48,224 nt of DNA from Thermoleophilia bacterium UBA2241 (GTDB lineage Bacteria; Actinomycetota; Thermoleophilia; UBA2241). The DNA lies in the NCBI GenBank assembly GCA_002347645.1, contig DDYF01000058.1:27607-75830 (forward strand), given 5' to 3'. Each line of letters starts with the position of its first letter. Positions within the stretch are counted from its first letter, which is position 1. The position numbers and the translations under genes are program-made. The notes under the pieces were generated by a model. The model worked only from the letters and a program-made list of their open reading frames with translations. It made no database searches and had not been told where the DNA came from. Below are positions 26,025-33,609 of the stretch, piece after piece.

Positions 26025-27001
26025 GAGCGGTCGATCTGATCGGCTGCGGGGCACTCAACCTCGATCTCATCTACCGCCTGCCACGGACCTTCCCCCTGTG
26101 GGACGAACTGGGCCCCCCGAGCTTCGAGGGGCTGCTGGACGACGCCGTTCGGCTGCGACTCGACGAGGCCCTCGCCGATGTCGCGCCGACGCGCGCCGGC
26201 GGCGGGCAGGCGGCGAACACGGCCCACGCGCTGGCGCGCCTGGGCTACCGCGCCGCCATGACCGGCCGCGTGGGAGAGGACGACGACGGGCTCTTCCTCC
26301 TCAAGGAGCTGAAGCCCGCCGAGGCAAAGCTCGTCGCGCAGGCCGGCGAGACCGGACGGGTCTACGTCCTGCTCGACGAAGAGGGCGAGCGCCGCAACCT
26401 CGTGTGGCCGGCGGCGAACGACGACTTCGCGCCCACCGACGTTCCGCGGCGTCCCCCGCGCACGCGCTTCGCCTACTTCACGTCTTTCGTCGGCGACGAG
26501 CCTCTCGCAGCTCAGCTTGCGCTGCTCGAGCGGTTGCCCGCCGAGGTCGAGGTCTGCTTCGACCCCGGCGAGATCTACGCGCGCAAGGGTGTCAAGCGCT
26601 TCCTGCCCCTCATCCAGCGGTGCGCCTACCTCTTCGCCACCGAGACCGAGCTTGAGACGCTGTGTGGCCTGCCCCTCGTCGAGGCGCTCGACTTCCTCCT
26701 CAACGCCGGGGTCGGACTGGTGGTGTGCAAGATGGGCGAGCGCGGCGCGCGGCTCATCGGACGACGCGTCGACCTGTACGTGCCCCCGCAGCCCGCGGAG
26801 GTGGTCGACGTCACCGGCGCCGGCGACCTGTTCGCCGCCGGCTTCATCGCCGGCATGCTCGAGCAGGTCGGGCTCGAGGCGGCCGGGCGGCTGGCCGCTT
26901 GGGCCGCCTCGCGAGGCATCGCCGGCGTGGGACGCAGCGCCTACCCCGACCAGGAGGCGTGGCGCGTGCGTCTCGCGACGGAGCGCGGTGAAACGCCGTG
27001 A
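26021..27001 (+). CDS. PfkB-family carbohydrate or nucleoside kinase
   Basis: A 326-residue ribokinase-type kinase. GCGALNLDLIYRLPRTF at the N-terminus, RAGGGQAANTAHALARLGYR for substrate binding, and the C-terminal DVTGAGDLFAAGFIAGML with the catalytic aspartate and anion hole. The substrate is not evident; a sugar or nucleoside fits its place inside a purine operon. GTG 26021 overlaps the purM stop. The next gene starts 87 bases later. Confidence 0.85.
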   Translation: MRAVDLIGCGALNLDLIYRLPRTFPLWDELGPPSFEGLLDDAVRLRLDEALADVAPTRAGGGQAANTAHALARLGYRAAMTGRVGEDDDGLFLLKELKPAEAKLVAQAGETGRVYVLLDEEGERRNLVWPAANDDFAPTDVPRRPPRTRFAYFTSFVGDEPLAAQLALLERLPAEVEVCFDPGEIYARKGVKRFLPLIQRCAYLFATETELETLCGLPLVEALDFLLNAGVGLVVCKMGERGARLIGRRVDLYVPPQPAEVVDVTGAGDLFAAGFIAGMLEQVGLEAAGRLAAWAASRGIAGVGRSAYPDQEAWRVRLATERGETP

Positions 27002-27088
27002 CGGCGCCGCGGCTCTCCGCATGGGTGCAGGGCCAGACGCCGCGCCGGCGAGCATGACGGTGAGGACGACGGGGACGGAGGACGAGAC

Positions 27089-27901
27089 ATGAAGATCGGC
27101 TGGCTCTCGACGGGGCGCGACCAGGCGGCGTGTAACCTCCTCGCCGACATCGTGGCGCGCGCCCAGCAGGACGGCATCGAGCTCACGATCGCCGCGGTGT
27201 TCTGCGACCGCGAGCCCGGCGAGTCGCCCGAGAGCGACCGCTTCCTGGAGCTTGTCGAGCGCCTCGACTTCCGCGCCGTCACGCTGTCGAGCGCGGCGAG
27301 CTGGGCGGCGGCCAAGGAGGCCGGCGTCTCCCGCGCCGCCTGGCGCGACGACTACCACCGGCGCGTCATGGACCTGCTCGTACCCTTCGGCCTCGGGGCC
27401 ATCGTCATGGCCGGGTACATGCTGATCGCCAGCCCGGCCATGTGCCGGCGGTACGCCATCCTCAACCTCCACCCGGCGCTCCCCGACGGCCCGACGGGCA
27501 CATGGCAGGAGGTCATCTGGGACCTGCTGGACACGGAGGCCACGGAGACCGGGGCCATGATCCACCGGGCGACCGCCGAGCTCGACCGCGGGCCCGTCAT
27601 CTCGTTCTTCCGCCTTCCCATCGCCGGGGAGGGCTGGGAGAATCTGTGGCAACAGTTCCGCGCCAAGCGGGCGGCGGCGAGTGTCGTCGAGATCGCCGCC
27701 GCCGAGGGTGAAGCCGAGCCGCTCTTCGCCGAGGTCCGCCGCCGCGGCGAGGTCCGCGAGATCCCGCTCCTCTACCAGACCCTGCGTCTCTTCGCAGACG
27801 GCCAGCTCGCGACCAGTAGCGGCGCCGTCTTCGCGGAATCGTCGCGCCTGCCGCTCGACCTGACCGACCTCGTCGAAGCGGAGCTCGGGCGCCGCGCATG
27901 A
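27089..27901 (+). CDS. Divergent PurN-like formyltransferase
   Basis: A 270-residue formyltransferase-fold protein, longer than PurN (about 200). The N-terminus is MKIGWLSTGRDQAACNLLADI; the family catalytic Asn and His are in LNLHPALPDGP (about residue 127) and the Asp in ELDRGPVISF (about 166). It probably transfers a formyl group from 10-formyl-THF to GAR as the PurN of this genome, but the glycine-rich N-terminal loop (usually SGxGSN) differs and there is a 70-residue C-terminal extension, so another formyl acceptor is possible. It overlaps the next gene as ATGA and follows purM-pfkB. Confidence 0.75.
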   Translation: MKIGWLSTGRDQAACNLLADIVARAQQDGIELTIAAVFCDREPGESPESDRFLELVERLDFRAVTLSSAASWAAAKEAGVSRAAWRDDYHRRVMDLLVPFGLGAIVMAGYMLIASPAMCRRYAILNLHPALPDGPTGTWQEVIWDLLDTEATETGAMIHRATAELDRGPVISFFRLPIAGEGWENLWQQFRAKRAAASVVEIAAAEGEAEPLFAEVRRRGEVREIPLLYQTLRLFADGQLATSSGAVFAESSRLPLDLTDLVEAELGRRA

Positions 27902-28950
27902 CAGCTCCGCCCCGCATCTACGTCACCGACTGCGAGGGCCCGCTCAGCAAGAACGACAACGCCCAGGAGCTCGCCGAGCGCTTCATACCCGGTGGCGCCG
28001 AGCTGTTCGCCCGGCTGTCACGCTACGACGACTACCTCGCCGACATCGTCCACCGCGAGGGCTACAACGCCGGCGACACGCTGCGCCTCCTGCCACCGTT
28101 CCTCAAGGCCTTCGAGGTCACCGACGAGGACGTCGAGCGCTTCAGCGCCGAGCGGGTGCTGCTGGTGCCCGGCGCGCTCAAAGCGCTCGGCCACATCGGG
28201 TCGCTCATGGCGACCTTCATCATCTCGACGTCCTATACGCCCTACCTCAGGGCCCTGTGCGCCCTGACGGGGTTTCCCTTCGAGAGGGTCTGGTGCACCG
28301 AGCTGCATCTCGACGCGTGGGCGCTCCCCGCCGCCGAGAAGGCGTGGCTGCGGGAGTACGCAGAACGGGTCCTGACGCGACGCGTCCTCGAGATCCCCGA
28401 CGGCGCCGAAGGGCCCGGCGACCTCGCCGCCGAGGACCGCGACACCGTGGCCGAGCTCGACCGTCTCTTCTGGATCGACATGGCGGGCAAGGTGAGCGGC
28501 GAGTTGCTCGCCGCCGTCCGGCCCGTCGGCGGCGGCATGAAGCTCGCCGCGCTCGAGGCCATCGCCGCCGCGCACGGGGTGTCGGGCGCCGACGTCATGT
28601 ACGTGGGCGACTCGATCACTGACGCGCCGGCGCTGGCCGCCGTCCGCGCGTGGGGCGGCGTCTCTCTGAGCTTCAACGGCAACGGCTACGCCGTCGCCGC
28701 GGCGGAGTTCGCGGCGGCGAGCCCCGACGCCGACGTGCAGGCCCGGCTCGCGCGGGCGTTCGCGGACGGCGGCCGCGACGGCGTCGCGGCCGCCGTCCGC
28801 GCCTGGCCGCGCCCCGCGCCCGGCGCCCGCCTCTCCGGCCGCACACGCGCCCGCGTCGGCATCGTCGCCGAGGAGCGGGACGCGCTCGCCGAAGCCTCCG
28901 CCGCCATGCGGCGGAGCGTCCGCGGCGAGCGCGTCGCTCGCCTCGGCTGA
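27898..28950 (+). CDS. HAD-superfamily protein, EhaR-like
   Basis: A 350-residue phosphatase-fold protein. Motif I is VTDCEGPLSKNDNAQELAERF, motif II ISTSYTPYLR, and motif IV VGDSITDAPAL, so the HAD catalytic residues are present, with glutamate where a second aspartate usually sits. The opening resembles archaeal proteins annotated as energy-converting hydrogenase A subunit R, which are uncharacterised HAD proteins. The ATG overlaps the PurN-like stop. Its place as fourth gene of the purM operon suggests a phosphomonoester substrate linked to purine or folate metabolism; this is inference. Confidence 0.75.
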   Translation: MTAPPRIYVTDCEGPLSKNDNAQELAERFIPGGAELFARLSRYDDYLADIVHREGYNAGDTLRLLPPFLKAFEVTDEDVERFSAERVLLVPGALKALGHIGSLMATFIISTSYTPYLRALCALTGFPFERVWCTELHLDAWALPAAEKAWLREYAERVLTRRVLEIPDGAEGPGDLAAEDRDTVAELDRLFWIDMAGKVSGELLAAVRPVGGGMKLAALEAIAAAHGVSGADVMYVGDSITDAPALAAVRAWGGVSLSFNGNGYAVAAAEFAAASPDADVQARLARAFADGGRDGVAAAVRAWPRPAPGARLSGRTRARVGIVAEERDALAEASAAMRRSVRGERVARLG

Positions 28951-29034
28951 CCCCTCGGCAGACCCGTCCGCAGGTGGCCCGCGGAGCCGCGACCGGCCGC
29001 ACCCTCCCCTGCACCGCAGGCGCCCCTTTTCGGG

Positions 29035-29040
29035 TAGGCT
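29035..29040 (+). promoter_or_regulatory. -10 element for purH
   Basis: TAGGCT 64 bases before the purH ATG at 29105, with GAAGGAG as ribosome-binding site. Confidence 0.4.
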
Positions 29041-29104
29041 AGCGCCCTGCAAGGGGACGCCGGAAGTGCTGTCCCTTCGGGCCACTCGATTCGAAGGAGC
29101 GCAC

Positions 29105-30646
29105 ATGAAGGTCAAGCGAGCCCTCATCTCGGTGTTCGACAAGAGTGGCCTGGAGCCGTTCGCGAAGGGCCTCACCGACCTTGGCGTTCAGGTCATCTCG
29201 ACCGGTGGGACCGCCCGCCTGCTCAAGGACCACGACATCCCCGTCACGCTGGTCGAGGAGGTCACCAAGTTTCCCGAGATGCTCGACGGGCGCGTCAAGA
29301 CGATGCACCCGCGGCTCATGGCGGGCATCCTGGCGCGGCGCGACGTGCCCGAGCACATGAGCGCTATCGCCGAGCACGACATCGGACCGATCGACATGGT
29401 CGTCTGCAACCTCTATCCGTTCCGGGAGGTCGCCGGCCGACGCGGCGTGCGCGACGACGTCGTGATCGAGAACATCGACATCGGCGGACCGTCCATGATC
29501 CGCGCCGCCGCCAAGAACCACGCCGGCGTCGCCGTGGTCACCGGCCACGAGGACTACGACGGCATCCTCGAGGAGTTGCGCGCCAACGGCGGCGAGCTGG
29601 CCTACGACACCCTGCGTACCCTGGCCGCCAAGGCCTTCCACCACACGGCGCGCTACGACTTCGTGATCGCCGACTGGTTCAGCGAGTCGGAGGGTGACTT
29701 CCCGGACCGCATCATGCGCGACTACGCCAAGGTCATGGACCTCAAGTACGGCGAGAACCCGCACCAGCGCGCCGCGTACTACACCGAGGCCGGCCTGCGC
29801 CAACACCTCCTCAGCCAGGTCACGCAGCTCCACGGCCGGCAGCTGAGCTTCAACAACCTCTACGACCTCAACGCCGCGCGCGCGATCTGCGACGAGTTCA
29901 CACTCCCCTGCGCCACCATCGTCAAGCACAACAACCCCTGCGGTTGCGCGCTCGCGGGCATGCTCGCCGACGCCTACGACAAGGCCCTCGCCTGCGACCC
30001 GGTGAGCGCGTTCGGCTCGGTCGTCGCCGTCAACCGGACGGTCGACGTGCCCACGGCCGAGCGGCTCGGCGAGCTGTTCGTCGAGGTGCTGTTCGCCCCG
30101 GGCTACGACCCTGAAGCACTCGAGATCCTCACGCGCAAGCAGGACATCCGCATCCTCGAGAACCGCGAGCGCCGACAGGCCAACCCCGGCGAGCTCGACA
30201 GCAAGCGCGTGCTGGGCGGCATCCTCGTCCAGGACAAGGACAACGACCCGGAAGAGCGCGACGAGATGACGGTGGCGACCACCAGGCACCCGACGGAGAA
30301 GGAGTGGGGCGACCTGCTGTTCGCCTTCCGCGTGGCCAAGCACGTCAAGTCGAACGCCATCGTCATGGCCCGGGACCTCGCGACGCTCGGCGTCGGTGCG
30401 GGGCAGATGAGCCGCGTCGACTCGACCCGCATCGCGATCGACAAAGCGCGCGCCGAGCTCAAGGGTGCAGTCGTCGGCTCGGACGCCTTCTTCCCGTTCC
30501 CCGACGCCGTCGAGCTCGCGCTCGAGGCCGGTGTCACGGCGTTCATGCAGCCCGGCGGCTCGAAGGGTGACGAAGCCGCCGTCGCGGTCTGCGACAAGCT
30601 GGGCGCCGCCATGGTGTTCACCGGGCGGCGCCACTTCCTGCACTGA
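29105..30646 (+). CDS. purH: AICAR transformylase / IMP cyclohydrolase
   Basis: A 513-residue bifunctional enzyme for the last two purine steps. The N-terminal MGS-like cyclohydrolase domain has ISVFDKSGLEPFAKGL, STGGTARLLKDHDIPVT and GRVKTMHPRLMAGIL. The C-terminal transformylase domain has DLKYGENPHQRAAYY, IVKHNNPCGCAL (catalytic His), CDPVSAFGSVVAVNRTVD and AFMQPGGSKGDE. Start ATG follows GAAGGAG. A strong hairpin follows at 30659. Confidence 0.96.
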   Translation: MKVKRALISVFDKSGLEPFAKGLTDLGVQVISTGGTARLLKDHDIPVTLVEEVTKFPEMLDGRVKTMHPRLMAGILARRDVPEHMSAIAEHDIGPIDMVVCNLYPFREVAGRRGVRDDVVIENIDIGGPSMIRAAAKNHAGVAVVTGHEDYDGILEELRANGGELAYDTLRTLAAKAFHHTARYDFVIADWFSESEGDFPDRIMRDYAKVMDLKYGENPHQRAAYYTEAGLRQHLLSQVTQLHGRQLSFNNLYDLNAARAICDEFTLPCATIVKHNNPCGCALAGMLADAYDKALACDPVSAFGSVVAVNRTVDVPTAERLGELFVEVLFAPGYDPEALEILTRKQDIRILENRERRQANPGELDSKRVLGGILVQDKDNDPEERDEMTVATTRHPTEKEWGDLLFAFRVAKHVKSNAIVMARDLATLGVGAGQMSRVDSTRIAIDKARAELKGAVVGSDAFFPFPDAVELALEAGVTAFMQPGGSKGDEAAVAVCDKLGAAMVFTGRRHFLH

Positions 30647-30658
30647 CGAGAGAGCGGA

Positions 30659-30685
30659 GCGCGGCGGCGCGGAGCGCCGCCGCGC
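30659..30685 (+). terminator. 12-bp hairpin after purH
   Basis: GCGCGGCGGCGC (30659-30670) pairs with 30674-30685 around GGA, starting 12 bases after the purH stop. GC-rich, without a T-run. Confidence 0.5.
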
Positions 30686-30706
30686 CCCGCTCGCACAGGT
30701 GAGGTC

Positions 30707-31867
30707 ATGAGAGACCTGAGCGAAGTCCAGCGCCTGCCGGACCTGACGGACGGCATCGTCCGTCTCCGCGCGCCGCGAGAGAACGACCGCGCCGACACGC
30801 TGCGTGCGCTCAACGACGAGACCTCGGCCCGCTTCCTCTACCGTGTGCCGTACCCCTACGCGAGCGAGGACTTCGACGCGTGGGTCGAGACGTGCGCGAC
30901 GGCCTGGAGCGAGAAGCGCGACGCGCACTGGAATATCGTGGCGGCCCGCGACGACGCGTACCTCGGCGGCGCCTCGCTGATGATCGCGGAGGACCGCGCC
31001 GCCGGGGAGCTCGGTTACCAGGTCGCACCGTGGGCGCGCGGGCGCGGCGTGGCCGCCCACGCCGCGCGCCTCGTTCGCGACTGGGGGCTCGACGACCTCG
31101 GCCTCGAGCGCCTCGAGATCCACGCCGACGCCGACAACATCGGCTCGCAGCGCGTCGCACTCGCCCTCGGCATGCGCCACGAAGGTCTCTGCCGCGGCTA
31201 CCTCACCGCACGCGGGGCGCGCCGCGACTACACGCTGCTCGCGATGAAAGCCTCTGACCCAAGGCGGCCGTACGTTCCCCTGCCCGTGCCTGACCTGAGC
31301 GACGGCTTCGTCGTCGTCCGCCCGCTGTGCCCCGACGACGCCCCGGCCGTCGCCGCCGCCTGCCAGGACCCGCTCATCCAGGAGCGCTGCTACCTGGTCC
31401 CCTCGCCCTACACGCTCGCCGACGCCGAGGAGTTCATCGCCGAGGCGCGGCGCACCCTGGTCCGCGGGACCGCGGCGCAGTGCGCCATCTGCGCCGCAGC
31501 CGACGGCGAGCTCCTCGGTACCATCAACTTCGTCTCCCACCCCGAGCCGGAGACCGCCGAGACGGGCTACTGGGTGAAGCGCGAGGCCCGCGGCCGCGGC
31601 GTCGCCGCCGCCGCCCTGCGGCTTGTGATGGCGTACGCGTTCAACCAGGTCGGCATCGAGCGCCTCGAGCTCATGACCGAGACCCCGAACGACGTCTCAC
31701 AACGCCTGGCCCAGCAGGTCGGCTTCCGGCGTGAAGGCTTGGCGCGCGCCTTCCTCGCCTCGCGCGGAGAGCGCGACCGGGACCTGGTCGACCCGGCCCA
31801 TGGCCGCATCGACCAGGTCCTCTTCGCGCTCCTACGCCCCGAGTGGGAGGCCGCTCGGCGCGGCTGA
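30707..31867 (+). CDS. Tandem GNAT acetyltransferase (RimJ/RimL type)
   Basis: A 386-residue fusion of two GNAT domains. The first (about 15-180) has LGYQVAPWARGRGVAAHAAR, the second (about 200-370) has TGYWVKREARGRGVAAAALR; each ends with the family N-x-x-S-Q-R-(V/L)-A pattern and a GM/GF-RxEG motif. Both acetyl-CoA loops (RGRGVA) look intact, so both halves may be active. They resemble RimJ/RimL ribosomal protein N-acetyltransferases. ATG follows AGGTGAGG, 21 bases after the purH hairpin. Confidence 0.85.
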   Translation: MRDLSEVQRLPDLTDGIVRLRAPRENDRADTLRALNDETSARFLYRVPYPYASEDFDAWVETCATAWSEKRDAHWNIVAARDDAYLGGASLMIAEDRAAGELGYQVAPWARGRGVAAHAARLVRDWGLDDLGLERLEIHADADNIGSQRVALALGMRHEGLCRGYLTARGARRDYTLLAMKASDPRRPYVPLPVPDLSDGFVVVRPLCPDDAPAVAAACQDPLIQERCYLVPSPYTLADAEEFIAEARRTLVRGTAAQCAICAAADGELLGTINFVSHPEPETAETGYWVKREARGRGVAAAALRLVMAYAFNQVGIERLELMTETPNDVSQRLAQQVGFRREGLARAFLASRGERDRDLVDPAHGRIDQVLFALLRPEWEAARRG

Positions 31868-31907
31868 CGGGCGCGCCGCGGGCCTCGCTCACCAAGGTAA
31901 GAACACT

Positions 31908-31925
31908 CTCATCCGCCCCTCATCC
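31908..31925 (+). promoter_or_regulatory. Direct repeat CTCATCC, possible OmpR-family operator
   Basis: CTCATCC occurs at 31908-31914 and again at 31919-31925, exactly 11 bases apart, the spacing used by many OmpR/PhoB-type regulators. It lies 75-92 bases before the kinase start at 32000. A response regulator of that family is at 35037-35711. The link is inference. Confidence 0.4.
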
Positions 31926-31999
31926 CCATCTTAGCGTCGCGGGGCATGCTCTCGGATGAAGCCGTCGTGTGACGGTCGGCCGAGAGGGAGGCGAGCGCG

Positions 32000-32953
32000 A
32001 TGAAGAACCTGCTCGTGCGCCGGGACCTGCGAGACGCACCCGAGCGTCAGACCGCCACTGCGCCGGCGGAGCCCAAAAGCGCGTGGGGTCTCGGCGAAGG
32101 CGACGAGGTCTCCCCCGGCCTCACGGCGCTGCGCCTGCTCGGCGGAGGCGAACGATACGAGGCCTACCTCGCCTGGGACGAACGCCTCCTCTCGCTCGTG
32201 GTCGCCAAGGTGCTGCGTCCCGGGCGAGTCGGCGATCAGAACGCTCGTGACGCGATGGCCGCCGAGGCGGCCATGCTGCGCCGCTTGCGCCACCCGGTGA
32301 TCGTACGCGCCTTCGATGTCGTGACCGACGGTGAACGCCCTCACCTGGTGCTCGAGCACGTCAACGGGCCGCGGCTCTCGACGCTCATCCGCACCTCGGC
32401 GATCGCCCTCGACCAGACCCTGTCATTGGGCCTGCAGGTCTCGTCCGCGGCACACTACATGAGCACGCGCGACGTGGTGCACCTCGACATCAAGCCGCAG
32501 AACATCATCATGTCGGGGCCCGCGCGCCTGATCGACCTGAGCGTCGCGAAGCGCGGTGACGAGCTCGCCGGCATGACCTCGCCCATCGGGACCACGAAGT
32601 ACATGGCGCCGGAGCAGGCCGACCCCGATCTCTTTGACGAGCTCGGTCCAGCGACCGACGTCTGGGGTATCGGCGTGACGCTGTACTGGACCCTGGCGAA
32701 AGGCTCGCCCTTCCCGGTCCCGTCCCATGAGGCGAGCGCATCAAAGGAGCTCCGCTACCCGCAGCTCGTCCGTGCGCCGGCGCCGCTGCCGACGGGCACG
32801 CCGTCCAAGCTCGCGGCGCTGATCGGCGACATGCTCGCTCCGCGAGCCGCCGACCGGCCGACGGCGGCCGAGGTCCACACGGCGCTCGAGCCGCTCGCGG
32901 CGGCGCTGCCGCGCCCGCAGCTGGCGCGGTTCCGTGTGCCCAAGAGAAAGTGA
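32000..32953 (+). CDS. Ser/Thr protein kinase
   Basis: A 317-residue soluble kinase without a transmembrane segment. Catalytic core: a degenerate glycine loop (LLGGGERYEAYLAWD), the lysine in LVVAKVLRPG, HxD in VVHLDIKPQNIIM, DLS in place of DFG (ARLIDLSVAKRG), and an activation segment GTTKYMAPEQADP followed by DVWGIGVTLYWTLAKGSPF. It should phosphorylate proteins, although the altered metal-binding motif retains its aspartate. No sensor domain is attached. ATG follows GAGGGAGG. A small secreted protein gene follows 28 bases later, so they form an operon. Confidence 0.88.
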   Translation: MKNLLVRRDLRDAPERQTATAPAEPKSAWGLGEGDEVSPGLTALRLLGGGERYEAYLAWDERLLSLVVAKVLRPGRVGDQNARDAMAAEAAMLRRLRHPVIVRAFDVVTDGERPHLVLEHVNGPRLSTLIRTSAIALDQTLSLGLQVSSAAHYMSTRDVVHLDIKPQNIIMSGPARLIDLSVAKRGDELAGMTSPIGTTKYMAPEQADPDLFDELGPATDVWGIGVTLYWTLAKGSPFPVPSHEASASKELRYPQLVRAPAPLPTGTPSKLAALIGDMLAPRAADRPTAAEVHTALEPLAAALPRPQLARFRVPKRK

Positions 32954-32981
32954 ATCCGACACTCGACGCAAGGAGAGAGCG

Positions 32982-33410
32982 ATGATCCGCATGATCGTCA
33001 TAGCACTGGCGGTGGCCTTAGGAGTGGCGGGCGTCGCCGTGGCGTTCTCACAGTCCGGCGGCAGCGACCCCGGAACCGCTATCCAGCTCGACGACGCGCG
33101 CTCCGACGACGCGCAGACCGACCTCGACCCCGTCGACGACGACGGCCAGGGTGACGGCGACGACACCAAGGGCGACGACGGCACCAGCGGTGGCAACAAC
33201 ACCGTCTCCCGCGGTGACGGCGACGACACCAAGGGCGACGACGGCACCAGCGGTGGCAACAACACCGTCTCCCGCGGCGACGGCGACGACACGGCCGGCG
33301 ACGACGGCACCAGCGGTGGCAACAACACCTTCACGCCGGCGCCCGCCGACGACTCCGACAGCGGCGACGGGGACGGCGGAGGCGACTCGGACAGCGGCGA
33401 CAGCCGCTGA
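32982..33410 (+). CDS. Secreted acidic repeat protein
   Basis: A 142-residue protein with a signal sequence (MIRMIVIALAVALGVAGVAVAF) and then almost only Asp, Gly, Ser, Asn and Thr. It carries three copies of a 21-residue unit (GDGDDTKGDDGTSGGNN plus TVSR), each 63 bases, at 33150-33338. The sequence is intrinsically disordered and strongly acidic, so divalent-metal binding or a cell-wall spacer role is possible. ATG follows AAGGAGAGAG. It sits between the kinase and a sensor kinase. No family recognised. Confidence 0.8.
   Translation: MIRMIVIALAVALGVAGVAVAFSQSGGSDPGTAIQLDDARSDDAQTDLDPVDDDGQGDGDDTKGDDGTSGGNNTVSRGDGDDTKGDDGTSGGNNTVSRGDGDDTAGDDGTSGGNNTFTPAPADDSDSGDGDGGGDSDSGDSR
33150..33338 (+). 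repeat. Three tandem 63-bp coding repeats
   Basis: Units at 33150-33212, 33213-33275 and 33276-33338. The first two are nearly identical in DNA (differences at few bases), the third diverges in the middle (ACGGCC for ACCAAG) and at its end. In-frame, encoding the 21-residue unit, so copy number can vary by slippage or recombination. Confidence 0.9.
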
Positions 33411-33440
33411 CGGGCGCCGCGCCAGCGGCCTGCGACCAGC

Positions 33441-33474
33441 GTGCGGAAGGGGCGCCCCGGCGCCCCTTCCGCAC
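33441..33474 (+). terminator. 16-bp near-perfect hairpin terminator
   Basis: GTGCGGAAGGGGCGCC (33441-33456) pairs fully with 33459-33474 across a two-base gap. It lies 31 bases after the secreted-protein gene and resembles the hairpin at 22685 (both contain AAGGGGCG). No T-run. Confidence 0.6.
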
Positions 33475-33536
33475 GTCCGCACCCAAGCCCGAGGCGTGGA
33501 CGGGCAACCCACCGGGTAGGAGCCGTCAGGGCACGA

Positions 33537-33542
33537 TACGAT
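33537..33542 (+). promoter_or_regulatory. -10 element for the two-component operon
   Basis: TACGAT overlaps an in-frame ATG at 33541, which argues that the true start is further downstream (GTG 33610). Confidence 0.4.
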
Positions 33543-33609
33543 GCCCACCGCACCGCGTCCTCGCGAGCGAAGGAGGAGAACCACGCAGCCGGAGATCCAG
33601 GGAGAGCAG

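Noticed and set aside
29039..31540. Very long open frame on the minus strand (833 codons)
   Set aside because: It lies antisense to purH and the GNAT gene, both with clear motifs. High GC content removes stop codons from shadow frames.
33150..33338. CRISPR array
   Set aside because: The 63-bp repeats are adjacent, without spacers, and in frame in a secreted protein.
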